A stretch of DNA of 46,709 nt from an uncultured Eubacteriales bacterium. GTDB taxonomy: Bacteria; Bacillota; Clostridia; Oscillospirales; Acutalibacteraceae. The notes below the pieces were generated by a model. The model was not told where the DNA came from, did not search any database, and saw only the letters and a list, made by a program, of their open reading frames with translations. Within the stretch, counting starts at the first letter, position 1. Every line of letters begins with the position of its first letter. Shown here piece after piece: positions 7,909 to 16,200 of the stretch. Both the position numbers and the translations under genes were made by a program. The stretch lies in contig ONCX01000015.1 of assembly GCA_900316455.1 (NCBI GenBank), forward strand, positions 1-46,709, written 5' to 3'.

Positions 7909-8211
7909 ATGTCAGTGGTTTTTGAAAAAAAGGACGATGCGCTGGTTGCGCTGCTTTCCGGTGAGATCGATCACCATACGGCAACGGAATTCAGGGAGAG
8001 CATTGACTGTGAATTTGAAATGCTCCGTCCGGCTCTGCTTGTGCTGGATTTCGGCGGGATAGGATTCATGGATTCCTCCGGAATAGGTCTTATCATGGGC
8101 AGATACCGCAAGGCGGCGGAATGCGGCTGCCGCATACGTGTAGTAAACGCGCCGCCCATGATAGAGAGAATGATGAAGCTCGCGGGTCTTGGCAGACTTG
8201 ATGTGTTCTGA
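7909..8211 (+). CDS. spoIIAA: Anti-sigma F factor antagonist SpoIIAA (STAS domain)
   Basis: 100 residues from the ATG at 7909 (GAAAGGA upstream); a longer frame from 7870 runs through the terminator hairpin and is rejected. The STAS fold is clear, with the phosphorylated serine in FMDSSGIGLIMGRYR near residue 56-70, where SpoIIAB phosphorylates and SpoIIE dephosphorylates it. In the unphosphorylated form it releases sigma F from SpoIIAB in the forespore. It heads the spoIIAA-spoIIAB-sigF operon. The 87-nt gap to spoIIAB is larger than the tight spacing usual in this operon. Confidence 0.93.
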   Translation: MSVVFEKKDDALVALLSGEIDHHTATEFRESIDCEFEMLRPALLVLDFGGIGFMDSSGIGLIMGRYRKAAECGCRIRVVNAPPMIERMMKLAGLGRLDVF

Positions 8212-8298
8212 AATAGATAACTTTTTGTATAATTTACAGATAATTTTAATTTAATTAACAGATGATTATTATTTGATGAAAAAGTGAGGATAAAATAA

Positions 8299-8751
8299 AT
8301 GATAAAAGCTAAAGCAAAAAATGAGATGAAGCTGGTAATTCCCAGTAATTCGTCAAACGAGAGCTTTGCCCGCTCCGCCGTCGCCGCGTTCATGGCGCAG
8401 CTGGATCCCACCATAGAGGAAATGACCGACGTAAAAACGGCAATTTCCGAGGCAGTAACCAACTGCATAGTACATGCTTACCGCGACACAATCGGCAACA
8501 TATGGATAGAAGCAAAGATTTACGACGACGGCAGAATATGGATATCCGTAAAGGACAAGGGCTGCGGCATTCCGGACATTGCCAGAGCGCGTGAGCCGCT
8601 TTTCACCACTGGAGGCAGTGAACGCGCCGGACTGGGCTTCGCTGTCATGGAGAGCTTCACTGATAAGCTGCGTGTCCGCTCCGCCGTTGGCAAGGGTACG
8701 ACCGTCACCATGGAAAAGCGCATAGCGCAGAGATACCGTCATGACGGTTGA
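8299..8751 (+). CDS. spoIIAB: Anti-sigma F factor / serine kinase SpoIIAB
   Basis: 150 residues with AAGTGAGG 9 nt before the ATG. A GHKL-type ATPase: N-box AISEAVTNCIVHAY (residues about 48-61), G1 box VKDKGCGIPDI, and G2 box GSERAGLGFAVMESF. It binds and inhibits sigma F and phosphorylates SpoIIAA. Its last 11 nt overlap sigF, showing translational coupling. Motifs and synteny make the call firm. Confidence 0.95.
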   Translation: MIKAKAKNEMKLVIPSNSSNESFARSAVAAFMAQLDPTIEEMTDVKTAISEAVTNCIVHAYRDTIGNIWIEAKIYDDGRIWISVKDKGCGIPDIARAREPLFTTGGSERAGLGFAVMESFTDKLRVRSAVGKGTTVTMEKRIAQRYRHDG

Positions 8752-9400
8752 ACAGAACAGGCTGGTAACCGAGAACTTAGGTCTGGTTCACGCCTGTGCG
8801 CGACGTTACATGGGGCGCGGTATAGACTACGACGACCTCTATCAATCGGGCTGCGAGGGACTTGTCAAGGCTGCGGCGGGATATGACAGCAGCCGGAGCG
8901 TGAGATTCTCAACATACGCGGTTCCGGCGATACTCGGCGAAATACGGCGGCTCTTCCGCGACGGCGGAACGATAAGGGTGTGCCGCAGTCTGCGGGACCT
9001 TGGATTGAAGATACGCAGAGCCGAAGCGGAATTTGCCGGCGCGGAGGGCAGGGATCCCACAGTCGGAGAGCTTGCCGAAAGGTTAGGAGTGGAGCCGGAG
9101 AGCATAGCCGAAGCTATCGACGCTTCCCGACCGGTGCTTTCGCTCACAGCGGAGCGCGACGGCGAGGAATACGAGGAGGACGTTCCCTCCGAATGCTTTG
9201 ACGAAGCTCTTGTCGATCTGGTCGCGCTCAGGGAGACAATTTCAACGCTCGGGGAAACCGACCGCAAAATAATCAGCATGCGGTATTTCGGCGGAAAAAC
9301 CCAGTCATTTGTCGCCAGAACGCTCGGACTGACGCAGGTTCAGGTGTCAAGACGGGAGCGAAGAATAATTAACAGCATAAGGGAAAAGCTTATTATGTGA
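8741..9400 (+). CDS. sigF: RNA polymerase sporulation sigma factor SigF
   Basis: 219 residues, overlapping spoIIAB by 11 nt. Region 2 is seen as NLGLVHACARRYMGRG then YDDLYQSGCEGLVKAA and RFSTYAVPAILGEIRR; region 3 follows (LRDLGLKIRRAEAEF), and region 4 is LGETDRKIISMRYFGGKTQSFVARTLGLTQVQVSRRERR. The position behind spoIIAB separates it from sigma G, sigma B and sigma E. It directs early forespore transcription, which shows that the organism has an endospore pathway. No clear terminator follows. Confidence 0.96.
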   Translation: MTVEQNRLVTENLGLVHACARRYMGRGIDYDDLYQSGCEGLVKAAAGYDSSRSVRFSTYAVPAILGEIRRLFRDGGTIRVCRSLRDLGLKIRRAEAEFAGAEGRDPTVGELAERLGVEPESIAEAIDASRPVLSLTAERDGEEYEEDVPSECFDEALVDLVALRETISTLGETDRKIISMRYFGGKTQSFVARTLGLTQVQVSRRERRIINSIREKLIM

Positions 9401-9501
9401 TAAAAAAAGCGAATTGCAATCGTTTTGTGTATAAATCATGTAGATAAATTGTTAATTATTTGTTTTAACTCGTTTTTCCTTATTTTGGGGACAAAAATCT
9501 A

Positions 9502-9530
9502 TTGCAAATTTTTATTTTATGTAGTATAAT
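9502..9530 (+). promoter_or_regulatory. Strong promoter of the structured leader / XRE gene
   Basis: TTGCAA at 9502-9507, a 17-nt spacer and a perfect TATAAT at 9525-9530. Transcription would start near 9537, giving a leader of about 200 nt. Confidence 0.82.
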
Positions 9531-9536
9531 AATCAT

Positions 9537-9726
9537 GGGTTAGTGATGCGTTCAACGTCACTGAAAAGGGGCAAATACCGCGTATTGTAGCCCCCTCCCT
9601 GCACTCGGAGATCAGTCCTACGGTCTCCGGTGGATCACAGGATTACATAGGATAAAAGCAAAAATCTTATGCGTTGCCGTTTTAGATTAATGATAAAGCG
9701 GCAGTGGGAAAATTCAATTTTTTTTT
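9537..9726 (+). ncRNA. Candidate structured leader RNA or independent small RNA
   Basis: About 190 nt between a strong promoter and the XRE start codon. Five hairpins can be drawn by hand: GTGA...TCAC at 9543-9561; GGGGC...GCCCC at 9568-9594 with an inner 5-bp AATAC/GTATT; CCTG...CAGG at 9598-9641 enclosing CGGAGA/TCTCCG; CATAGGAT/ATCTTATG at 9646-9671; and a 9-bp GCCGTTTTA/TAAAGCGGC at 9676-9702. A run of nine T (9718-9726) comes just before the XRE ribosome site. I could not match it to 6S RNA, SRP RNA, tmRNA, RNase P or a common riboswitch. It fills the 340-nt gap after sigF; the stretch 9401-9501 is AT-rich with nothing else recognised. Confidence 0.45.
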
Positions 9727-9740
9727 CGAGGTGATATGAA

Positions 9741-10007
9741 GTGCCGCGTATAATCAACGGTGAAAAAAACAATATCGTAGGAGAAAATATCCGTATACTC
9801 AGAGTTACACGCAGAATGAGCCAGCAGGATCTAGCGGACAAGCTTGACGAGAAGGGCGTATATGTTTGCAGAGGATCTATTTCCAGAATCGAAGACGGTC
9901 TGCGTACCGTAACCGATATCGAGCTTAAAGGCTTTTCCGAGGTTTTCAATGTTACTGTCAACGATCTGTTTGTTGAGCGTGACGTCTTTGGCGAGCAGGT
10001 AAAATAA
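9741..10007 (+). CDS. XRE-family helix-turn-helix regulator
   Basis: 88 residues from a GTG at 9741 with GAGGTGA 6 nt upstream. The HTH_3/Cro-C1 domain covers about residues 13-75: IRILRVTRRMSQQDLADKLDEKG, then GSISRIEDGLRTVTDIELKGFSEVFNVTVNDLF. It is a single-domain DNA-binding protein; the target is unknown. Autoregulation is common in the family. It sits behind an unusually long structured leader and ends in front of a strong terminator, so it is a one-gene unit. Confidence 0.88.
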   Translation: MPRIINGEKNNIVGENIRILRVTRRMSQQDLADKLDEKGVYVCRGSISRIEDGLRTVTDIELKGFSEVFNVTVNDLFVERDVFGEQVK

Positions 10008-10119
10008 ATTTAAACTTGAAGCTATTTTGGTGATGGAATGGCAAATGGGTTAAGTTTGAATTTTGTGTGATTTAACGTGTAGGATACTTTTGCTGATTCA
10101 TTATAAAAATATGCGGTGC

Positions 10120-10163
10120 AATGCCCGATAACACGGTTTTTTACCGTGTGCCGGGCATTTTTA
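10120..10163 (+). terminator. Intrinsic terminator after the XRE gene
   Basis: An 8-bp arm AATGCCCG (10120-10127) pairs with CGGGCATT (10152-10159), continuing inward through ACACGG/CCGTGT, and is followed by a T-rich tract. It isolates the Y RNA locus from upstream transcription. Confidence 0.92.
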
Positions 10164-10210
10164 TTTTGTGCGGGAATAATTAAGAAAATCTAAAGAATAC
10201 CGTAAAACTA

Positions 10211-10239
10211 TTGAATTGGCAAAAAATATATGATATCAT
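10211..10239 (+). promoter_or_regulatory. Promoter of the Y RNA - rsr locus
   Basis: TTGAAT (10211-10216), 17-nt spacer, TATCAT (10234-10239). The predicted start near 10246 coincides with the first base of the closing stem of Y RNA 1. Confidence 0.8.
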
Positions 10240-10244
10240 AAAGA

Positions 10245-10388
10245 CGATCACATACAGCAGCGCAGAAAGCGGTTACTTCGCCAGTCACGCGAGAGGTGCG
10301 GGTTCGAGTCCCGTCGGTTCGCATGAACCGTAGCTCAATTGGCAGAGCTCTTTTTGTACCGCCTTCGACTATTCTCTGTGTGTGGTCG
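10245..10388 (+). ncRNA. Y RNA 1 (YrlA-like) with circularly permuted tRNA mimic
   Basis: About 144 nt. The ends pair over 12 bp (10246-10257 with 10376-10387, two G-U), then an inner GCGGT/ACCGC stem (10269-10273 with 10358-10362). The 3' strand TTCGACTATT between the stems resembles the conserved UUGACUA of Ro-binding Y RNAs. The head is a tRNA in permuted order: pseudo-anticodon arm 10277-10293 (5 bp, 7-nt loop), AGGT variable region, T arm 10298-10314 with loop TTCGAGT, acceptor stem 10315-10330 closed by a GCAT loop, then TA and a D arm 10333-10348 with loop AATTGGCA. Bacterial YrlA RNAs are known to carry a tRNA-like module; position directly upstream of rsr confirms the call. Confidence 0.9.
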
Positions 10389-10404
10389 CAAATTTCCGAT
10401 AATT

Positions 10405-10494
10405 CCACACAGCAGTGCAGAACGCGGATACTTCGTATTTCATAGATGCAAAAAGAACCGCTTTCGACTATTCTCTGTGTGGTTTTGTTTTTTT
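10405..10494 (+). ncRNA. Y RNA 2, minimal copy without the tRNA module
   Basis: A second Y RNA starting 16 nt after the first. Its 5' part (10409-10435) matches 10254-10280 of copy 1 at 24 of 27 positions, and its 3' part (10457-10481) matches 10358-10382 at 24 of 25. The ends pair perfectly over 8 bp (10405-10412 with 10475-10482), then GCGG/CCGC (10424-10427 with 10458-10461). In place of the tRNA mimic there is a small ATAC-TTC-GTAT hairpin and an A-rich stretch. A T-rich tract (10483-10494) directly after the closing stem can end transcription. No separate promoter is seen, so it is likely cut from a shared transcript. Confidence 0.82.
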
Positions 10495-10514
10495 AAAAAA
10501 AGGAGCTGAGATTT

Positions 10515-11993
10515 ATGGCTAAATTCAACGAGAAAAACACAAAAAAAATTATGAACCGCGGCGGATTCCCCGCTTATGTCATGGGACTCAGGGAACATCT
10601 CGTTACCTCCGTACTCACCACGCTTTTCGGCGAGCCTAAATTCTACGGCTCCACCGACGGAGACATTCTGCGCTTGGCGACTACCTGCGCGAAGATCGAC
10701 CCTGATTTTCTCTGCCGTCTCACCTGCTATGCCCGCAACGAAAATAACCTCCGCTCAGTCAGCCATATTCTGTGCTGCGTGATAGCGCACGAGGCTCACG
10801 AATATACCCGCGTGACGGTACGCAATATAGTCATACGCCCCGACGACATGACCGAGATACTGGCGTGCTATAAGAAAATGTACGGCAAGCCCTTCCCCAA
10901 CGCGCTCAAGCGTGAGCTTGCCAACGTCATTCAGGGTTTTGACGAATATCAGCTCGCCAAGTATGACCGCGGCGGAGAAATCCGGCTCCGCGACGTACTG
11001 AGGATTACCCACCCCGTTCCAAAGGACGCGCAGACAGAAGCGCTGTTCGGAAAGCTGCTCGGCGGCACGCTTGAAACTCCCTACACATGGGAAACCGAGC
11101 TTTCCGCCAAGGGCAACAAAAAGGAGGTCTGGAACGAGCTTATTTCCTCCGGCAAGGTAGGCTACATGGCGCTTCTGCGAAACCTGCGGAACATCATAAG
11201 AAGCGGCGCGGATCTGAAACCGGTTCTGAACGTTCTCTCGGACCCCGAACGCGTAAAGAAAAGCCGTCAGCTTCCGTTCCGCTTCTACAGCGCGTATCTC
11301 ACGCTGCAAAGCCAGAACATAATGTCCGCCGACGTCCACCGCGCTCTTGAAACGGCGATTGAGGCGTCTGTCGCAAATATGGAGATAATACCCGGCAGAA
11401 CGCTTATCGCAATCGACGTATCAGGCTCCATGGGCAGCCGTATTTCAAAAAACAGCGAGGTGAGATGCTGCGACGTGGCTTCGCTCTTAGGCGCGCTTGC
11501 GAGCCGTATCTGCGAGGACGCGGAGGTCTGCTACTTTGACGCGGCGGGTTCATACTCCCCGAACGGCAGAAAGGGATACACCGTAAAACGCTACGGCAAA
11601 TTCGACTCCATTCTCGAAATATGCAGCGGCAGCAGATTCTACGGCGGCGGCACGCAGATGGATCTTCCCATGATCTACGCGCTCGAGGAGGACGGCAGCA
11701 GGGACATAAAGCCGTTCGACCGCGTTATATATTTCAGCGACGACGAATGCAACAGCTACAGCAGAGGTCTTGAACGGACGGTTCAGGGATTGGCTGACAA
11801 ATACCGCGCAGAATACAACAAGGACTTCTGGGTACACGGCGTTGACATGCAGGGCTACGGTTCGCAGCAGTTCTGCGGCAGCCAATTCAACCTGATAGCC
11901 GGCTGGAGCGACAGCGTACTTCCGTTCATCAATCTTGCCGAAAGAGGCATAGGCAGTCTTGTGAGCGAAATTGCGAAATACGAAATAAAATAA
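10515..11993 (+). CDS. rsr: Ro60/Rsr ortholog, TROVE and vWA domain RNA-binding protein
   Basis: 492 residues, AGGAG 10 nt before the ATG. Residues 15-280 form the TROVE HEAT-repeat ring that binds Y RNA on its outer surface and RNA ends in its hole (GGFPAYVMGLREHLVTSVLTT, ARNENNLRSVSHILCCVIAHE). Residues about 295-490 are a von Willebrand A domain with an intact MIDAS: D301-S303-S305 (IDVSGSMGS), T380 (GGGTQMD) and D409 (YFSDDE). Known bacterial Rsr proteins act in rRNA maturation, starvation RNA decay and, with Y RNA as tether, exoribonuclease PNPase. Two Y RNAs sit directly upstream on the same strand, so RNA and protein are probably co-transcribed, with a U tract between them that could limit read-through. 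A terminator follows. Confidence 0.95.
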   Translation: MAKFNEKNTKKIMNRGGFPAYVMGLREHLVTSVLTTLFGEPKFYGSTDGDILRLATTCAKIDPDFLCRLTCYARNENNLRSVSHILCCVIAHEAHEYTRVTVRNIVIRPDDMTEILACYKKMYGKPFPNALKRELANVIQGFDEYQLAKYDRGGEIRLRDVLRITHPVPKDAQTEALFGKLLGGTLETPYTWETELSAKGNKKEVWNELISSGKVGYMALLRNLRNIIRSGADLKPVLNVLSDPERVKKSRQLPFRFYSAYLTLQSQNIMSADVHRALETAIEASVANMEIIPGRTLIAIDVSGSMGSRISKNSEVRCCDVASLLGALASRICEDAEVCYFDAAGSYSPNGRKGYTVKRYGKFDSILEICSGSRFYGGGTQMDLPMIYALEEDGSRDIKPFDRVIYFSDDECNSYSRGLERTVQGLADKYRAEYNKDFWVHGVDMQGYGSQQFCGSQFNLIAGWSDSVLPFINLAERGIGSLVSEIAKYEIK

Positions 11994-12003
11994 TATAAAA
12001 CTG

Positions 12004-12046
12004 CCGGTCTGATTCACGCAACGCCAGAATCAGACCGGTATTTTTT
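12004..12046 (+). terminator. Intrinsic terminator after rsr
   Basis: A perfect 12-bp stem (12004-12015 with 12027-12038) and a run of six T at 12041-12046. Confidence 0.93.
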
Positions 12047-12078
12047 ACACTTTTTTCACAAAAGATAAGGCAATGATG

Positions 12079-12087
12079 TGATATAAT
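12079..12087 (+). promoter_or_regulatory. Extended -10 promoter of sbcDC
   Basis: TG-A-TATAAT at 12079-12087 is a full extended -10 element about 33 nt upstream of the sbcD start. No good -35 box is seen at the proper distance. Confidence 0.55.
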
Positions 12088-12119
12088 TAGGTATAAAATA
12101 AGAAAGAGGAGATGTCCGC

Positions 12120-13268
12120 TTGAAAATTCTTCATACCTCCGACTGGCATCTTGGAAAGATAGTCATGGCGCAGTCAATGCTCGACGATCAGAAATATTTT
12201 ATCAGGAACGCGTTCCTTAATGCGCTCGATGAATACAGACCTGACGTAATTGTGCTGGCAGGGGATATCTTTGATCGCGGAGTCGCTCCGGTTCCGGCTA
12301 TCGCGCTGTTTGAGGAAACGCTCTACAGCGTCGCCGAGAGGGGAATCCCCCTTATAGCGATATCCGGCAATCACGACAGCCCCGAAAGGCTCATTCCCGC
12401 GGCAAGACTTCTGCGCTCCTCCGGAATATACCTCGCCAATTCAATAGGCGACATTGCCGAGCCTGTGGACATAACCGCCTCCGACGGCAGCCGCGCAAGG
12501 TTTTTCTGTCTGCCGTATTTCGACATTTCCACGGCAAAGCGCTTTACCGGAAACGACGAAATCAAAAATATAAATGAAGCTTACAGATTGCTGACAGAAT
12601 ATGCCGCGGATAAGCTTTCGCCCGAATTCCCGAATATTCTCGTAACCCACTGCACGGTTGCCGGCGCGATTACATGCGACAGCGAAAGCGCAATTTCAGT
12701 CGGCGGGGCGCAGCAGGTTTCGTCCGATATCTTCGGGGCTTTTGACCTCGCCTGTTTAGGACACATTCATTCCCCGCAGCGAGCGGGCGGATGTGCGCGC
12801 TACAGCGGTTCTCCGCTCAGATATTCGTTCGACAGGAACGAGCGCGACAAGAAAATGCTGCTTTATGACGTCTCCGATTCTGTGAATGTCACCGAGATTC
12901 CGATATCCCCTCTGCGGGAGATGCGTGTTGTAAAGGGCAGCTTTGAGGAACTTATGGACGTGCCTGACAACTGCACCGACGACTACATATACGCCGTCGT
13001 GGACGACGATCATCTCATATACGAGCCGATGTCGCGGCTCAGAATCAAATATCCCAATCTGCTCTATCTGGAACAGCTCCACCTTACCCGCACAGTGCAA
13101 GCCGCCGGCGACGGCAGCGATACAAGGCGCGGGATAATATCGGATTCCATCAGCGACGAGGAAATATTCATGTCGTTCCTGCGCGACATATGCGGAGTCG
13201 AGCCGACGGAGGACGAGATATCGTTCTTCAGCGAAATTAATAAAAGAACAGGAGACGATGAAAATTGA
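12120..13268 (+). CDS. sbcD: Exonuclease subunit SbcD (Mre11 homologue)
   Basis: 382 residues from a TTG at 12120 with AGAGGAG 8-14 nt upstream. The phosphoesterase motifs are in order: SDWHLGK (residues 7-13), LAGDIFDRG (about 45-53), ISGNHDSPERL (about 80-90), VTHCTVAGA and LGHIHSPQ. These bind two Mn ions and cut DNA ends. The partner sbcC overlaps the end by 4 nt. SbcCD opens hairpins and trims blocked double-strand ends. Length and motif set are normal. Confidence 0.96.
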   Translation: MKILHTSDWHLGKIVMAQSMLDDQKYFIRNAFLNALDEYRPDVIVLAGDIFDRGVAPVPAIALFEETLYSVAERGIPLIAISGNHDSPERLIPAARLLRSSGIYLANSIGDIAEPVDITASDGSRARFFCLPYFDISTAKRFTGNDEIKNINEAYRLLTEYAADKLSPEFPNILVTHCTVAGAITCDSESAISVGGAQQVSSDIFGAFDLACLGHIHSPQRAGGCARYSGSPLRYSFDRNERDKKMLLYDVSDSVNVTEIPISPLREMRVVKGSFEELMDVPDNCTDDYIYAVVDDDHLIYEPMSRLRIKYPNLLYLEQLHLTRTVQAAGDGSDTRRGIISDSISDEEIFMSFLRDICGVEPTEDEISFFSEINKRTGDDEN

Positions 13269-16200
13269 AGCCGGTTTATCTCAGAATGACGGCATTCGCC
13301 TCTTACAGCGGCACAGCCGAGGTTGATTTTACCAAGCTATATGAGGACGGTATATTCCTCATCACCGGCAAGACCGGCGGCGGCAAGACGACGATTCTCG
13401 ACGCGATATGCGCGTCGCTTTACGGCAAGGCGACCGGCAGCGTTCGCGGCGACGACTGGAGACAGCTCAGATGCACCGACGCTCCCGACAGCCGCGACAC
13501 CGAGCTGGAATACGTTTTTTCTGTCGGAAATATAAAATACAGATTCTATCGGCGCTGGCACATGCCGAATTCCAAAAAGGGCGAACGCCGTCTGGACGAC
13601 AAGGAGAATGTCTGTTCCCGCATGACCGCCGGTTCGGACGAATGGGAATGCATATCCACAGGCAGTTCCAAGGCGCTCAGGGAAGCCGCCGAGAGCATAC
13701 TCAGCCTGACTCACGACCAGTTTGTCAAGCTGATAATGCTGCCTCAGGGAGAATTCAGAGAACTGCTTATCGCAAACGACGAAAAAAAGACGGAGATATT
13801 CAAGAAGCTCTTCGATACGGAGCGTTGGGAGATAATTACCGAGCGGATAAAGCAGGAGGCAAAGACGATTGGCGAAAGCTGCGCCGAACAGAGGAATATC
13901 CGCCGTCTTGCGCTTGAACAAGCCAAGTGCGCTTCGCCCGACGAGCTTGAACTCAGGATAAATGAAATTACCGGCTCGCTTGCGTCGCTCGCTGAAAAAG
14001 CGAAGCGGAACGAAATGGAAACAAGGCAAAGCGCGGAGGCTCTTCAGAATGGAGAAACGCTCTCAAAGATATTCATGGAACTGGACGCACGCCGCACCGA
14101 GCTGAAAGAGCTTGATTCCATGACGGAGCAATACGGTAAGCTGAGGGAAAAGCTTGCCCACAGCCGAAGACTGCGCGGCGTTCTCCCTGAATACGGCATG
14201 ATGAACGCGGCAATCAGCGAGTATGAGCGAGCCGGCGCAGCTCTTGAAAAATCCGTAAAGGACAAGTCGGAAGCCGACTCAAGGCTCCTATCGGCAACGG
14301 AAAAATACGCCGGAATTCCGGAGCTTGAAAAACGCGCCGACAGTCTTAAAAGCAAATCCGCCAACCTCGGCGAGCTTGCAAAGGACAGCGCAAAGCACGC
14401 TCAGGCAAAAAGCAGCCTGAAAGAACACACATCTCAGTTAACAGCCGCGCAAAATGATCTTAAAAAGCTGGAAGACGAAAAGAAGAACCTCGAAGAAAGC
14501 ATAAAGAACGGCGAAGAATATCTCCGGCAGTTCATAGAAGCGTCGGAAGCGCTTCCCACAGCCGTTCAGGAATACGAGCAAATAAAAAACGCTCTCTCAA
14601 TTGCGAAGGATTATGAGAAAAAAAGCGCTGCGCTGTCGGAAGTCAAAAAGAAAATTTCCGCCACGGAGACCGAAATAAGCCGCGGGGAAACGGAGCTTGC
14701 CTCACAGAAAAAATCAGTCGAGGTCATGGAACAGGCTATCCGCCGCGATATGGCATATTCGCTCGCCAGCGGACTTGCAGACGGCGCGCCCTGTCCGGTT
14801 TGCGGAGCCATGCACCACCCAAGCCCTGCCCAGCCGTCCGCTTCAACTCCGACGGCGGAGCAGCTCGACACATGCAGGGCGCTTGCCGACCGCACTTCCG
14901 CGGAGCTTGAATCGCTTCGGAAGGAGCATTCCGGACTGATCGCGGAGCAGGGTATTCTTCTTAGGGATATTTCCGCGATATCCGAAAAGGCAGGTACGGA
15001 AAAAATAAAAAGCCCGTCCGCGCTTCAAACGGAAGCGGAAGCGGCTAAGGGCAGAAAAGCGAGGCTTGAAAATCAGGCGAAAAAAGTCGGTCCGGCGAGG
15101 TCAAAAATCGAAGAATACAACCGTAAGCTTAGCGCCAAAAGCGCCGACATAAAAAACGCCGAAACACATATAAACAATCTCTCCATTCAGATAAATACGG
15201 ACAATCAGACACTCGCTCAACTTGACGGACGTCTGCATTCACACAGCATAGCAAGCTTTGAGGAATTGAAAGGCATACTCGGACAGACCGCCGCCGATCT
15301 GAAAAAGACGGAGGGCGAAATAAAAAGAATAACCGACGCCTTCAACAGCGCGAAAAATTCCGCCGACAGTGCCGGAGTTCTGCTGGAGAATGCCCGCGAA
15401 AGCGTAAAACGGGCGGAATACGACCGAAGCGCACGAACCGCCGAATTTACGGCAAGATGCGTACAGCTTGGCATTCCTGAGGACAGCGACTTCAAAAACG
15501 GCATTCTAAGCGAAAAGGACGAATCGGAATTCGAGGGGAAACTGAAGGAATACGACGACAAACTTGAATTCGCCCGCCGGAGAAGCGCGGAGCTTGCCGC
15601 CGAAACCGCGGACAAGGCACGTCCCGACATGGAAGCGCTCAGATCCGCGAACAAATCCGCGCTTGACGCGGGACGCGAAATCGCAAGGCAAAAAGGCGAA
15701 TGCGATTCCATACTCGGCTCGCTGAAAAACTGCCGCGAAACCGTCAAAAAAGCCGACAACGCGCTTGAAACGCTGGAAAGAAAATACGGCACGGCACAGC
15801 GGATATGCAGTCTGCTTTCCAACAAAAACGCCGCCAAAACCTCCATTCACCGGTACGTCATAGGCATAAAGATGGACGAAATCATCATTCAGGCTAACCA
15901 GTATTTAAAAAGGCTTACCAGAGGGCAGTACGCAATGAGGCGCATCGAGGGCGGAGCCGATAAAATCAATCACGCGCTCGACATCGAAATTATAGACGGC
16001 AGCGCGGGCGGCATACGTCCGGTCTCCACGCTTTCCGGCGGAGAGATGTTCCTTGCGTCGCTGGCGCTGGCGTTCGGTCTGTCGGAAACCGTGCAGAGCT
16101 TTGCCGGAGGAATCCACCTCGATTCGCTCTTTATTGACGAGGGCTTCGGGTCGCTGGACAGCGAAACGCTCGACACAGCAATGGAAGCCATCACCCGCGT

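Noticed and set aside
9537-9726. 6S RNA
   Set aside because: Similar in length, but the ends do not pair and several separate hairpins replace the single long hairpin of 6S.
10277-10348. A tRNA gene suggested by T and D loops
   Set aside because: The order of arms is permuted, the acceptor stem is closed by a loop, and there is no CCA end or U33; it is part of a Y RNA.
10208-10408. A 66-codon minus-strand ORF across Y RNA 1
   Set aside because: It has no ribosome site and only mirrors the structured RNA.
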